NCBI GenBank assembly: GCA_013115125.1
Contig: JABANN010000110.1
Span: 1-64,000 of the forward strand
Reading direction: 5' to 3'
From: Perkinsus olseni
Lineage: Eukaryota > Perkinsozoa > Perkinsida
DNA length: 64,000 nucleotides
In this document: positions 45,262 to 57,252 of the stretch, in pieces
Layout of the letters: every line of letters begins with the position of its first letter
Position numbering within the stretch: position 1 is the stretch's first letter
Notes under the pieces: generated by a model
What the model was told of the DNA's origin: nothing
Databases searched by the model: none
Seen by the model: only the letters and a program-made list of their open reading frames with translations
Made by a program: the position numbers and the translations under genes

Positions 45262-46471
45262 CTGTGCCTCTTGACTGCATAACCTCCTGACTTCTACTGC
45301 ATACCTCTCGTGGAGGAGCTGACCTCAACGAACACTATCTTCAGTAGATGCGCCTGGAGCTCCTCCCGGAAACTTCACATTAGATCGTTTCAGAACCGCA
45401 GTTCGTGTGTGAGTATGCCTTTTTCCTGCCATGATTCTCTTCTCTCAGCTGGTCGCGGGGTGAGGATGGATACGAACTACGTGCCGCCGGGCTTTGCGAA
45501 AAGCTGAGTGTGCTCGTCACGGTCATGTTTCTGATGCTTCTAGCTGTGTTGTGTCGTCAGTTGGGGCTGAGCGTATTGAGAGCTGACAAGACCAAGTATA
45601 CTCGAGCATGAACCAGAACGGTACACGAATGAATCATCGCTCGACATCCCTGTTCGTGTACATCGATGAGCATGACGCGCGCTGTCAACAAACACGAGAC
45701 AAGTATTTCCGTGTCTCGAGCACTGTCGTAGAAGACTAATGGTCTCCTCAGTTGGTTGCCTCAGTAGACCGTGAGAAGCGAAGAATCCCGTTCAGCCTTT
45801 ATAGATGTGCTCGTATTGTACCCAAGCCGAACGACTGCCTCAGAGTGTGTGAAGGGTATTTCGTACAGTGTATCTCCTCGTGTACACTTTTGTGTGGTCA
45901 TAATGCGCGTGTATGACCACCAGGAAAGTTTGGATTTTGGCAGCCCTCTTCATTGCAATGTTGACCACATTTCCGCAAAACTCTCCAGTTGTTCATTAGA
46001 CTGCCTCTCCTGAGCGCTCCCAGGATCTCCTTGTGCGCGTTAAATTCAATACTGGAGGGCACCAGAATATCAGAAGGATTTTTCGCCTCTTGCTTCTGGT
46101 CTTGCATATCCGCCCGCCACCGACATGGGTATGCAGAAGTCCTCACGAGGCTGTGAAACACCCTTGTGGCCACTCGTTGTTGCTCACTGTGATTTCAATC
46201 GACTTTTCTCACTTTCGTCTCATTCAACTCAGTGTCTTGACCGAGTAGAGGGCGACACTCGTTAGCGCTACCGTAACGCCCCCTGTGTGAACAGAAGGAG
46301 CCAGTTTTACTAAAACCTGACAGACTCTCTGTTCTGCACTTAGCGTTTCCCGCATAATGGTTGCCCTCGTCCATACCCTTCCCTTGGCGGTAATGGCTGT
46401 GACTCCGGTCACTGCACTGCAGTCGAGTAGCAAACCCAAGCTCAGAGTGAACTTCATCGCACAGGAACCGA
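45262..46471. other. No supported gene
   Basis: Only short frames without homology or clear splice signals were seen between the minus-strand basic protein and the plus-strand coiled-coil exons. Confidence 0.35.
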
Positions 46472-47941
46472 GTGGAGCTACTCTTGGCTGTTCTTCAGGT
46501 CGAAAGGAAGGTTGACAACTTGCAGGCTCAGATGGCCGAGATGGAAGAGAAAATAGAGTCGCTAACTGATAGAGTGTCGGACTTGACAAGCCCCACCCCG
46601 AAGGTCGGGCTTGAAACTGCTCCTGGAGATAATTATTCGGCACTTTATTGCCATGATGCCTGTGGTGCTGTCGTTGTTTATCGATGTTGTTTTGAAGTTG
46701 AAGTGCTCAACTTGATTGTGGTTATCTTGGTGGAGGATTCATCATGATGGCAGGCTGGCAGGGCGCAAAATAACGATCTGAGCCGCCAATGGCAGCTGAC
46801 AACATGCTGCCATTATCGAAAGATGCCCTGTGGCAGGGGCCTTCGCACACCAACACCTTTCCCTTGACAGCAGTCAATTACGCTCACTCTGCGGTATACC
46901 GGTCATGGATCCTTGAGTCAGGTTCGTGGCGAGTCCAAACTTCTCAATTAGCCACCAATGGATGCCAGGCACAGGAGCTGTAGTCCCGCTCCCACGTTGT
47001 GAAGGCTCTTCTTCATTCTGCTTTTCTCCAGTGTACACTGCCTCCGCGGATGACCCTCCATCCACAGCATGATTTCGGAATCAGTTCTTTAACTGCTTGA
47101 CGACAAGACCACGGGTGTCTTCTCCGACAGCATACTGTGACATCCATCAAACACCCCTGGGATTTGCCCAGCGCGAACGACGAAGAGTAAGGATCATCGT
47201 CGCGTAATTCGTGGGAAGGATGCTGCTTTCTAGATGGAAGATGTTGATGAAGTTGATGGATTCGCTAGGCTGAGAGCCGAAATATCCGAGCTAAGTAGTA
47301 AAGTCGAGACGAAGCTGTATGATATGCACAATACTATAACTGAGCTGAGTGCTGAAGTACATCAATTAAAGACGTTCACCCGAGGCGTACGAGCTCAACC
47401 ATCACTCTCAAAATACCCGCATGGCCATCACGTTTCAGATAGAAGTTTGGGACGAAGACTGTCGGGCTGAGCATTCAGGCACCTTCGTCCACGTTATGGA
47501 GCTTGAAACTGACGCGCAAAGGTTGATATGGCGCCAGACAGAATTACTTCAGGTGTATGCCCAACTAGATTGGTGCTGCAGATGGCTAGCTTTGGTTGCC
47601 ATTCTCTATTTAGCCGAACTAATGGCCTTGGTGTTATTGTCAGGACAGAAAATGGGAAGACGATAGAGATCCATTACGGTGACTCTGAGAAAAGTGGCAA
47701 CGTGAAGGGGCCATCAGAGGAAATCGGAAGGGTTTTTTCTGAAGTACTTCCCTTTCCTAACCTGCTCGCTAAGATCCAACCGGCGCTCGACTTCGGAATA
47801 ACCGAGGAAAAACGCTTCGACTTGGTTAACGACATCGAGTTTAGGCGACCGTCGAGGGGCTGGACCGCGTTTTACTTCGATAACAACCTCCGTAAAGCTC
47901 TGGGACTGATGAAAGAACATGGAGGTACTGTCCGGGAGTAG
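46472..47941 (+). CDS. Unrecognised protein with coiled-coil exons
   Basis: An exon near 46490-46630 gives VERKVDNLQAQMAEMEEKIE and SLTDRVSDL, a coiled coil. ATG 47234 starts a second coiled-coil exon (AEISELSSKVETKLYDMHNT), which may instead be the true start. The last exon, within about 47590-47941, has GLGVIVRTENGKTIEIHYGD, LLAKIQPALDFGITEEKRFD and a mixed helical end at TAG 47939-47941. The blocks look like one gene, but the joints are not certain. Function unknown. Confidence 0.45.
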
Positions 47942-50022
47942 TCTATCTTGATATCATGCTTGTTGTGATGGTGATGTATATCCCCGATTTGTCGTTGCGT
48001 GGTTAATTGAACGCCATTATGATTACTACGACGTAGTAACTACGCACCCCGCCTGGATGTGAAAACTTAACCTTAGTTCTCGCGGGTCTACGGCGCCGAT
48101 AGGACGCTAACCGATACCTCACGTCACAGTTCCACTGACACAGAGCAGCATACGTCGTGTAGAAGAGGTAGATGAGATGATGAAATCCCTAAAGCAACCT
48201 CTTTTGGGCGCCACTAGTGTTTTCCGTCGTTGACGAAAATGATGGTCACGACGAGGACAGGCAGCAATATCTTGATTAATTTTTTAATTTTTAATTTGAG
48301 GTTCGAGTTTTTTTAATATCTCTCCAGGATCCTGTCGCACGAATTCGAACTTTTCTAACGAACTCGAACTCTTTCTCGTGTTTTTTTAATTTTCCGAAAA
48401 CGAAGTGGTATTATTTATTTCGATCTTGAAAATTACAGTTTAAAATAAAGCGTTTCGAAATGAAGTCTCCTTATTTTAAATTTCGAAAAGAGTATTGAAA
48501 TTGAGGTCCCATCCTTTCAACTTGAGGTGAAAATGGTGTAGAGTGGGAAAATTTTCGAGCGGCCAAATTACAGTACGACTATGCGCCTTGTAATAATGTC
48601 ACTAACGGCATCAGAGCGCAAGGGCGGTCTTACTGGGGACTTCGTATCTCTTCACAAGCTCTCGTCTCTGCGATCGCTGTACCCTGGTACTGGAGATTGA
48701 GTCTAAGAGATTTGGAATAGAGTTCGTTGCCGTGGCCTAACAAATCTCAATCATGTGAGCCGCGCGTTATGGGAGTGTGCAGCAGCCGCTCGAGCTTGCG
48801 TGCAAGGCGATAGCTATGGAGAGGCTCGTTGGGCTAGTCTAGGACTACCCGTCACGGCCATATTTGCTCGTCCCACCCCTCACCCCTGTTCCCCGATAGG
48901 ACCAACGGTGCGGTGCCTCTCCTCTGGCCATGACCTCTGTTATAGAAGAAGTGTTATTGTTGTGGCAACAATGTTGTCACTATGGCGCGTGATCTTTGAG
49001 TATTGATAGATGCGTTGTTCTTACTCTCTACTTGCATAGCTGGGCTGTTACGCTATGGCAGATGATATAATAAGAGGCTTTCTCACCTCATAACAGTCGT
49101 GGTGTTCGTCCTAGTGGGGCTACATATCAACAAACTGCAACAACATCTGGTACTGGGCCACACGCCTCGTTTTCGGTGATAATCAATGTACGAGAGAAGA
49201 TGATGGCCTTGTTATGTCAGCAACCCGGGGTTATGTATTCGATCGCATCATGAATCACGATTCATGATACGATCAGCTCCCCGTGATACGTGAAAGGTGC
49301 AAGAGAATTATCAAAATCGTCACATCCATATAGCAGGATCTGTGGTCTGTGCTGGCTTACAGTATAGCAGGGCTCAGCTGAGATCGTCTTGCGCATGCGT
49401 GCATACCACCAATCCTTGATGTGAGCTGGAGATTCGACGCGGATTTCTGGAAGTGTGGGCGACGCCCACTGGGCATGAAATCGTCAAAACGGCTGGTGGT
49501 ATTTGAGTAGCTCCTCGCCGCTCCTCGAGCATTTCCCTGTCAGTGAGAGGCTCCCAGGAATTCTGGGCCAGAATCAGACATCCCAACGAGAGACTGGTTT
49601 AGCACGCATGCACAAGGAGTTATCGGTCCGCTTACAGTCGGTTCATAGTGAGAAGGTGGTACGGATTACTGGCAGCGCGCAGTGACCCGAGCATCGAGTT
49701 GCAATCTACACAGTAGTTGGTCTCCACTACTGCGCCCTTTGTGTCGAGAGACGCGGCTAGTGTACCACCGTGGACCATCACGCGCAGCAGCATGATGTAT
49801 AAGGAAAGCTTCGATTGGACTGTTGATCTCGATCGGACTAATGAGTACGAAATCATCATCAGATATCGTCATCCTCATTTTCTGTTGGATAATGATTTCT
49901 ATAACTAAATGTAGAGTGACAGAGTTCTATTTTCTACAACTCTGATGCTCCGACGATAGCTAGTTGTCACTGAGGCGGATCGCATTTGAGCCCCAAGCCT
50001 TTTGACGGTGTTGACTCGTCAC
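47942..50022. other. Intergenic region with AT-rich tract and inverted repeat
   Basis: From about 48270 to 48560 the sequence is AT-rich with T-runs (TTTTTTAATTTTTAATTT) and repeated GTTCGA/TTCGAA words. No coding exon is supported before the P450 start. A near-perfect inverted repeat lies at 49241-49274. Confidence 0.5.
49241..49274. repeat. 16-bp inverted repeat with 2-nt spacer
   Basis: GATCGCATCATGAATC and GATTCATGATACGATC are reverse complements except at one position, separated by AC. It could form a cruciform or bind a dimeric factor. Confidence 0.75.
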
Positions 50023-51939
50023 ATGGATGCTACGAGATACTTCGTCTCAGGAGGGGTGCTCCTTCTGCACCGTCTGGGGCCCTACACGAGGAAAGGCCTT
50101 CCCATGCTACTTTTCGGCCTCCTCGGGCTGAAGCTGAGTGTGAAGTTGAGGAAACTGCTCATTCGCCCGCCTTTCCCAGGCCCCAATGTGAGCCGGGTAT
50201 TCCGAGAGGTATCTCCCAGCCTGGATCACCGATGGTGTCGGCGGTTTCTAGGAGCCCACCTCTCGCAGTGATAGCATTTCTGTCAGTTTCTGGGCTTTAT
50301 GTGGGCAGCTTTGAAGGGCCCCGCGAAACTTCTGAAATTTGTCGAGTCGTCAGCGGATGACTACGAAGGAGTCTACTCTGTTCGGTGCTACTCTGCCGTT
50401 CCCGCGCCGTTAAGGCTACCCTTCATTCGATCTCAGGACCCCCAACGGACCACTGCTCGTTATATCCGATCCGGGCATTGGTCGGGAAGTCTTGAAACAG
50501 CGACCGGACACCTTCGCTCGGTGGGAGGTCCCCAGGTTACTCAATGAGAGTAACATGGCTAATGCCGAAGGAGACCAGTGGAGAAGGTTGAGGAAACACG
50601 GGAGCAGCTCACTGAATGAAGCTTATGTCACGTCACTGCTGCCGGTCATATGCAACGAGATGGATAAACTGGTGAGATTCTCTCGGCGGGGTTGGGAGAA
50701 ACCATACCGATCAGTAGCGATGTCTTGACTATTCCTCAACGGTTCAACTCTGCAGGTAGAAACCATCCGCCTATCAACGCACAACGGGACGGTGAAATGG
50801 GCACCTGGCGAGGATCTTCGTGAGCAGGCCCTCAGGATTGTCTCGGCTGGCGTTGTTTCCAATGAAGATATCCCAAGTTACGCTAAAGGTGGGCCAAGGT
50901 GCTCCGGTAGAACCGATTTTGTATGGTCAGAAGCATTCCTGAGCAACGATACTCAGCAGCTCGTAGTGAGACTTACCCGGGAGCTCACCGACTGTGGGAA
51001 ATCACCGGTCGCATTTCTCTATGAAGATAGATTCTTATGGATAGCCTTATTCCCGACAGTTCGACGCGTGAGTTGGGATAACTATGAACCGTCGAACTGT
51101 CATCGGCCCATCAGTTACATAGAGACTGGCGGAATTTATGTGGCATTATAGACTCGACGTTTTCCGCAAGGTCGAGGAGAGCTCACAGTGGACTTAGTCC
51201 CCGCGAGGCGGCTGATAACATCCTATTGTGATAGCTCCCCAGGGAGGTGAAAATTACCTCGCCGTTGCTTCAGGCTGTGGCTTGCTGGCAGTGAAACTGT
51301 CTCTGTCACTTTGGCATGGTTGCTTTATCTATTTTGCCTCCACCCCGAAATACAAGAACGAGCTCGAGAGGAAGCCAAAGGAGCACGTGACGATTTGCTA
51401 ACGGCATTACAGTCTGGCAAGCTGCCGTTCATCGAAGCTTGTATTCATGAAACTCTTCGGGTGGGCCTTCCTGTGCGTCCTCACTCTCATCGCACTCGCC
51501 AGATGCACCCACCCGCCCCCGCCATTCCTGTCTTCTCTGTGAAGGAAACGCGTATCGGCCGGAAGCCCATACCTGTCGGGATCAACGTCTTGGTAGTGGT
51601 GGCCCAATCCACGTTGAAAGGGGGTGTGGACTTCAGGTGAGGCCACCTTCGTTGACCCGCTGTTAGTGAGCGCTTTCCAGGCCTGATCGTTGGCTGACTC
51701 CTGATGGTATGTCTATCGACCGTGACAGAACCAGTAAGCACCTTCTCTTCGGCTATGGTCGAAGGGCATGCCCTGGCAAAGATCTTGCTCTGAAGGAGGG
51801 CATAATCCTAGTAGCCAAGCTTCTCCAGAACTTCGCTACTATACGCCTGAGTCCCGGGGCCAAAGTTGTGCCCGGTTATAGCTCATTGGTAACCTTGGCG
51901 CCCATGGGGCTTGTATTGGAGATGAGACCAGAGCAATGA
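50023..51939 (+). CDS. Cytochrome P450
   Basis: ATG 50023 opens a hydrophobic membrane anchor (MLLFGLLGLKL) followed by the proline hinge RPPFPGPN. Later exons read PAKLLKFVESSADDYEGVYS, LLVISDPGIGREVLKQRPDT, EGDQWRRLRKH (helix C), LWLAGSETVSVTLAWLLYLF (helix I, oxygen-binding AGxET), CIHETLRVGLPVRP (ExxR of helix K) and FGYGRRACPGKDLA, the heme-thiolate loop with its cysteine. The stop is TGA 51937-51939. At least five short introns are present. It is probably an ER-anchored monooxygenase; the substrate is unknown. Family placement beyond the eukaryotic microsomal class was not attempted. Confidence 0.9.
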
Positions 51940-53237
51940 AATAAGATTTTACCGAATAGCGGTACTCTATTGAAGAGAATTTCGCAGCAAGAGCGAAGCC
52001 CAAACAATCGAGTATGAGACCTGCTTTGTCACGGGCCTACTTACTCGGGGTATTACGGTACCTGCTCTTCTACATACTCATTTTCGAAGAAGTGTGTTGA
52101 AGATTTGTCGATGTTGTCCAATGATGTTTTACACATGGCGTTGGCCCCAAGGTGGCGGAGGCTCGATCCGTCCAGACTAGGCGCTATAGTTCATTTGTGC
52201 CGGAAGGCGTATCAGGTTCTTGGGAACCGAGTTCAAATGCTTCTTCTAGATGGTCGCGTCGCGTTCTGCCGAGTGACGGGTCGATTTCACAACGATAGCC
52301 CTTCTCGCGATGATGTGCCCGTCGCGCCCTTGCCTGGGTATAGTTGTTGTTCTGCTCCGGCACGAGGAAGAGCAGAGGACAAGGGCAGGGTTTGCCCGAG
52401 AGCCGCCTGTAATAGCATTCCAGAGGGTGAAGGCTGTCGGGTTCAAAGCACACGATACAAACTGCACCCTGCAAAGGCTGCTCACTGACCGGCTTTTCAC
52501 GGCCGCGGCCGTGGCTCGGCCTCGACGTGAGTCTTTGACACAGCGCATGGAGGTCAAAGACATGGAGGCATGTAGATCCTTATTGCGCTAGCCTGAGAGG
52601 AGTTTCCTCCCCACCCGACCCTCATTCACCTTCAGCGGACAGTCCACTGTGGACTTCGATGTTTCGCGTCACCCAGCACGTTTTCACTCCCATCCGGCTG
52701 CTGGTGCTTCGCCCTACAGCCCGCCCGAGGTACATCTAGGAAGTTCACGATCCATCGATCCCAGCTGGTAGCACCAAGCAGGTCGGAGATATCAGCAAGA
52801 TAGGTCCGCAGCTGCCCCTTCCGTATGTTCAAACTGAATTAACTACCGGAGACCAGCAGAGACTACTCGTCGCTCACATGTCGTAAAGGCTCTTCGCTTG
52901 GTTTAAGCTGCTTCGGCGCTCTGCATGTATTCAACACAGAGCTGAGAACAGAGTCAGACAGATGGAATCCGACTTTTTAATCAAAACGAAGCGTTGCGGT
53001 CGCATGTGAATTCTGACATAAATGCCAAATTGAGAGGCTGAAATTCAAACAAGCCCGAGAACACGGCGGGAGCAACTGCAAACCTGTAGAGGAAGCCGGC
53101 ACGTGAACCGGGAACAGAAATTCATGGTCCGATGCAACTAAGAGTACTGCAACGCAACTCTGGTGACGATGTCGAATTGAAATTATAACATTATCATTAC
53201 TGATCTCTTCATGTGCCAACATTAACGGTGGAAGGGT
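51940..53237. other. Intergenic, no supported gene
   Basis: Several frames of 60-130 codons occur on both strands without homology or splice support. It lies between the 3' ends of P450 and katanin p80, which converge. Confidence 0.4.
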
Positions 53238-56200
53238 CTATCGTCCATTGGGATTAACATCGATATTGGAAGAACTATTATCCGCTGTGATGAATCTATC
53301 AAGCTCGTTCATGGTGTCGATCACTTCGGGTGGCAATGATGATGACCGATGCCGTAAATGCTGTTCAGCGGCCAACAGCCTGTGTATGGACGCGAACTGG
53401 TCGAAACAGGAGTTACACCGTTCAAGCCGATCTTCTCGGGACAAGTCAACCTGACGACGGCTGCATCTGATCATACTTGATGTGATGCCGCACTATACCT
53501 GTCCGTTTGCTTTAGTCGTGTCCATTCCGGCGCTTCGAGTCCCAATAATCAAGCTTCCGAAGTTTCTAAGCAGCGTCCGAACTGCAGCCATCGCGGCTTG
53601 TCGCGTCTCTGGGCGACCACAGAGTAATCGAAGCTCCGGCAAGAAGGTCTTTTGGCACTGTGCCAAGGTGACCACGAAGGACTTGTCCGTGTGGAAAACA
53701 TTTTCGAGCATCCCAACCATCACGCCTGGGGAGTTCTTATCGCCACGGCAGCAGACGTCGAGCCCAGCGGAAACATCACAATCCTCCAACCATAGTCGTC
53801 CGAAGGTTTTCACTGCGCTGAGCTGTCTTCGGAGACCCTTAAGAAAGCTCGGATTCGAAAGAGTGGAGGCTCGTAGACCATTAGCATTCGCCGTCGACCT
53901 CGGGGAAGGCGATGACTTAGGAGACTTGTTACTGCCCAGATCTGATTCGTTGATTGAGGCCGACCTTTGCAGTGAGAAGTGAGGCTTCCTGAAGAGGATG
54001 CACAACTTCCAGCGGGGATCTCAGAATTCACTTCAATCGTCAGGCTCATACGAGTCCGGTCTGAGCTGGGGCTACTCTGTGGAGGAGTTGCTGTAGTTCT
54101 TCTGCAAATTCCGTGGTTGGTGCTTCTTCGCTCTGACTTTTCCTCGCTCCTCTCCGACTGTAGAGCTGCCAGCGGAGCCCGGTGGAGATGGTGTCTTGTT
54201 ACTCGGCTTTGGGCTACCTCTGAGAAGTAAGGGATTGCCCGTCATCTGGCAGGCACACCGCACCTCCGCAGCGCTGCTCTCGCGGTTTCTGCAACAATCG
54301 GCTCGACTCTCGTAATTCGCGGGGACCTAAAGAGAACTCATGCTCGACCGTGACACCTTGCCGTTAGACGCACCGCTCGGCGAGGGCGGTCTTCGGGCGA
54401 GCGGCTCTCGGCTCGGCCGACGCTGGGCTAGAATCCGGTCCTTTCGTCGGGGCCGGTGGTCTAGGTATCCGGAGACGTTCCGACGCTGGGGGAGATGCTT
54501 GCACCGGGAGTTCGTCCAGGTTTTCCAATCTCCATACTCGCACCTGCAAGGATGAAGTGCCAGATTCACCGAACGAGGTAGCCCAACCTGAGGGCCTTCG
54601 TGGGAGACAACCACTGCCCTGTTGGCAGTACTGCTGCCGCTGATTCTGATATCGGAAGCACCGCACCATTGCCCAGGGGCGGGGAGAGGGTGGACCGCCT
54701 CGCACGCGATACGACAGTACTCAGGATCCCAGGAGAAGACCTTGAGAGCGTCCTGAAGGAAGAGCTGGTCGGAGGGCTAAAATTGTAGTGAGCGGCACCT
54801 GGGAACCGTGGAGGAGCGAGGTGCCATCTGGGCGGAACTTTACGAACTTCACCGCCGAATGATCGATTTCAGATGTACCTGGAAACATCTTCGAGGAGCA
54901 AAGGTCTATCCGTGGTCTACGTAGGTCGGAAGGATACGCCGCGTGGGCTGCTCACCAGCTAAGGAGAAGGTATCGCAGTTCCACAGTTTGCAAGTTCTAT
55001 CCTCCGATCCCGATACGAGGTAGAAGTCGGCTGGGTGGAAGTCCAGGGCGGTGACCTGAGCTCATGCTAGTGCTGTACCGCACAGGCGAGAAACATGCGT
55101 TGGAACCACTTGACTCAATGCTCCCCATAGGAAGAAATATACTATTGGGACTGCAGTAATCCTTGCAGAGCCGTTCAGTGTTTGCATCGACCAGCCAGCA
55201 CCGTGTAGCGACACATTCCGCGTCACTCACAGCATCTTTGTGGGGGTCCTCCATATCCTTCAGTAACTTCCCGGCACTCAAGTCCCATAGCCTAACCGAA
55301 CCGTCGCTTCCACCCCCGACCAACCATTTCCCATGCGGCGAGAATCGAACCTGCGACCTCGGAGAGAATGCCATCCCGCGCAGGGGAGGGCCAGTCTTAC
55401 AACCCGTATCCTGCCGTCACTCGCCGCGAAATTGTGTCGAACAGCACCGAATTGGTGGCCTCGGTAGATCTGCACGCACTTCTGCTGGCGGAGGTCCCAA
55501 ATCTGAGGATAGACGGCAAGATGGATCGCATGAACGGTCGCGGCCGGATATGTGCTATGAGACACGCCGGAGACCCGGGAAAAGAGCAGCGAACGCCGCT
55601 AGAGAGCCGCACCGAGCGCATTGTCGGGGGGACCGGACTCTATACGCCTCTTCATACTAAAGAGGCGACCAAACTTTTCCCGCCCCAGTCGTCAATGGAA
55701 GATGGAATCCGGCCCGTCACGATTTTTCGTATCGCAAATTTTGCACGCATTTTATCATCAGGGCTTGTGGCTCAACGGTAGAGCATCTGACTCCAGATCA
55801 GACGGTTGTCCGTTCGAATCGGGCCAAGCTCATTTTCAAACCTCCTTCGAAGGAGGCCCAGTTCCGTCCCGAGTACTCCTACAGTATCAGCTCGGATGAA
55901 CTGCAATAACCTACGGCTACCTACGCGGTCCAGCATGATTCTCCCGAGTCATAACAAACTCAGGATTCCACAGGCCTTCTCATCACCTTAATATTTGTAT
56001 CAGCAGATGCCGTTGCGAAGAAGCTGCCATAAGGGTGGAACTCCACCGTGGTGCACTCCGTCTTGTGGCCGGGCAGAGAGGTCACCTAGAGCGACAATCG
56101 GCGGCTGACCACTTCCCTCTCAATTATGCGGGCTGAGTTGCTTTCTACGATGACTCGGCGCAGTAGCACAAAACCCGCGCATACTAATGGTTATGCGGTT

Positions 56201-56896
56201 CATCGTTGACACCTGCTCGGTGAGGGTCCCTCCAACAACCACGACTCTTCCTCAATTCGAAGCTAGAGCTGGTTGAGGGACGACCCTCAAGTTTATTCCC
56301 GAAACTGGCTCGTAGCAGCACGCTCTACTGATTGCCAATCAGTGACGACCAATCGACTACTCTGCGACTAACAGCTCCACTCGAACTTCCACCGACAACT
56401 TCTGAGCTCTCATTGAAGAGTAACCACATGTGTCTCTCTCAGCGCTCATTTCAATATCGAGAGTTAGGGCTTCGAATCCAATCCCTGCTGCCTCGCTATA
56501 GCAGCAGCTCTCTTCGAAGCCGCGTGTTCTACCACTTCCCCTCCCGTACTCTGACTGTCCCTCTACCACTCCGCGTAGCTCCACTTACCAGTTTCGAGCT
56601 CGCCACATCCCAGACTTTAATACCCCCTCCGGTACAGCCGGAAGCGATGATCTCCTCTTGTCGATCGAAGACCACGCAGGACACCGCACTGCCATGGCCT
56701 GAGACTCGAGCGGGCGAGGCCAGCGCCCTCCTCGTCGGCCCCTACCGTTGAGCGACATCAGCGCCGAGTTGCCTGTTCTCTCAATCCGCCATACATTCAC
56801 CCTTTTATCCTCTCCCCCCGTCACCAGCAGCCTTCCCGAGGCAAGGCCGAGCCGACAGCACAACACGCGGTCTGTATGTGCGGTGAAGGTCGTCAT
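53238..56896 (-). CDS. KATNB1: Katanin p80 WD40 subunit (KATNB1), multi-exon
   Basis: ATG 56896 gives MTTFTAHTDRVLCCRLG then ASGRLLVTGGEDKRVNVWRI, matching the first WD40 repeat of katanin p80. Further repeats include IWDLRQQKCVQIYRGHQFGA (about 55470-55540) and VRFSPHGKWLVGGGSDGSVR, LWDLSAGKLLKDM (about 55260-55350). A middle linker is rich in Pro/Arg/Ser. The 3' exons encode the con80 domain that binds katanin p60: FHTDKSFVVTLAQCQKTFLP, RTLLRNFGSLIIGT and ERCNSCFDQFASIHRLLA, ending at TAG 53238-53240. With p60 it severs microtubules at flagellar bases and spindles. A tRNA-Trp gene lies on the opposite strand inside one intron. An extra 5' exon upstream of 56896 is possible. Confidence 0.85.
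55761..55832 (+). tRNA. tRNA-Trp (anticodon CCA), copy 1
   Basis: The 72-nt cloverleaf has acceptor GGGCTTG with CAAGCTC, D arm GCTC/GAGC, anticodon stem TCTGA/TCAGA around CTCCAGA (anticodon CCA) and T arm GTCCG-TTCGAAT-CGGGC. The discriminator is A. A short TTTT follows. It lies antisense within the katanin p80 gene. Confidence 0.92.
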
Positions 56897-57180
56897 CTGA
56901 ATAGGTTCATCATTGACTGGCCTAGCCACTCAGGGCGCCCATCATCACAGGGATGGAATGAACAGTCATCTAGAAGTTGGAGGTAGTACCGGCGATTGGG
57001 TGCCTCCATCATACCCAATCGCGCCGACTCAAACGATGCAGCCCGTCTCTGGGCGAGCTTAGGTTCGGTCACGCGCAAATGCAAGTGCCGAAAAGAGTAA
57101 GTGATCTATTCAGGACCAGTTGTTGAATCGTGAGCCGATCGGTACGGGGTGTCGCTCAAGTTGTATCCAACACGTTAAAG

Positions 57181-57252
57181 GGGCTTGTGGCTCAACGGTA
57201 GAGCATCTGACTCCAGATCAGACGGTTGTCCGTTCGAATCGGGCCAAGCTCA
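57181..57252 (+). tRNA. tRNA-Trp (anticodon CCA), copy 2, identical to copy 1
   Basis: All 72 bases are identical to 55761-55832, followed by a TTTTT run. The 5' flanks differ, and the similarity stops a few bases beyond the 3' end, so the repeat unit is essentially the gene itself. Confidence 0.92.

Noticed and set aside
48270-48560. AT-rich tract as a transposon or retroelement remnant
   Set aside because: No terminal repeats, target duplication or coding remnant was seen.
55330-55380. Minus-strand GGTTCGATTC as a tRNA
   Set aside because: It is the coding sequence of a katanin p80 WD40 repeat; stems do not pair.
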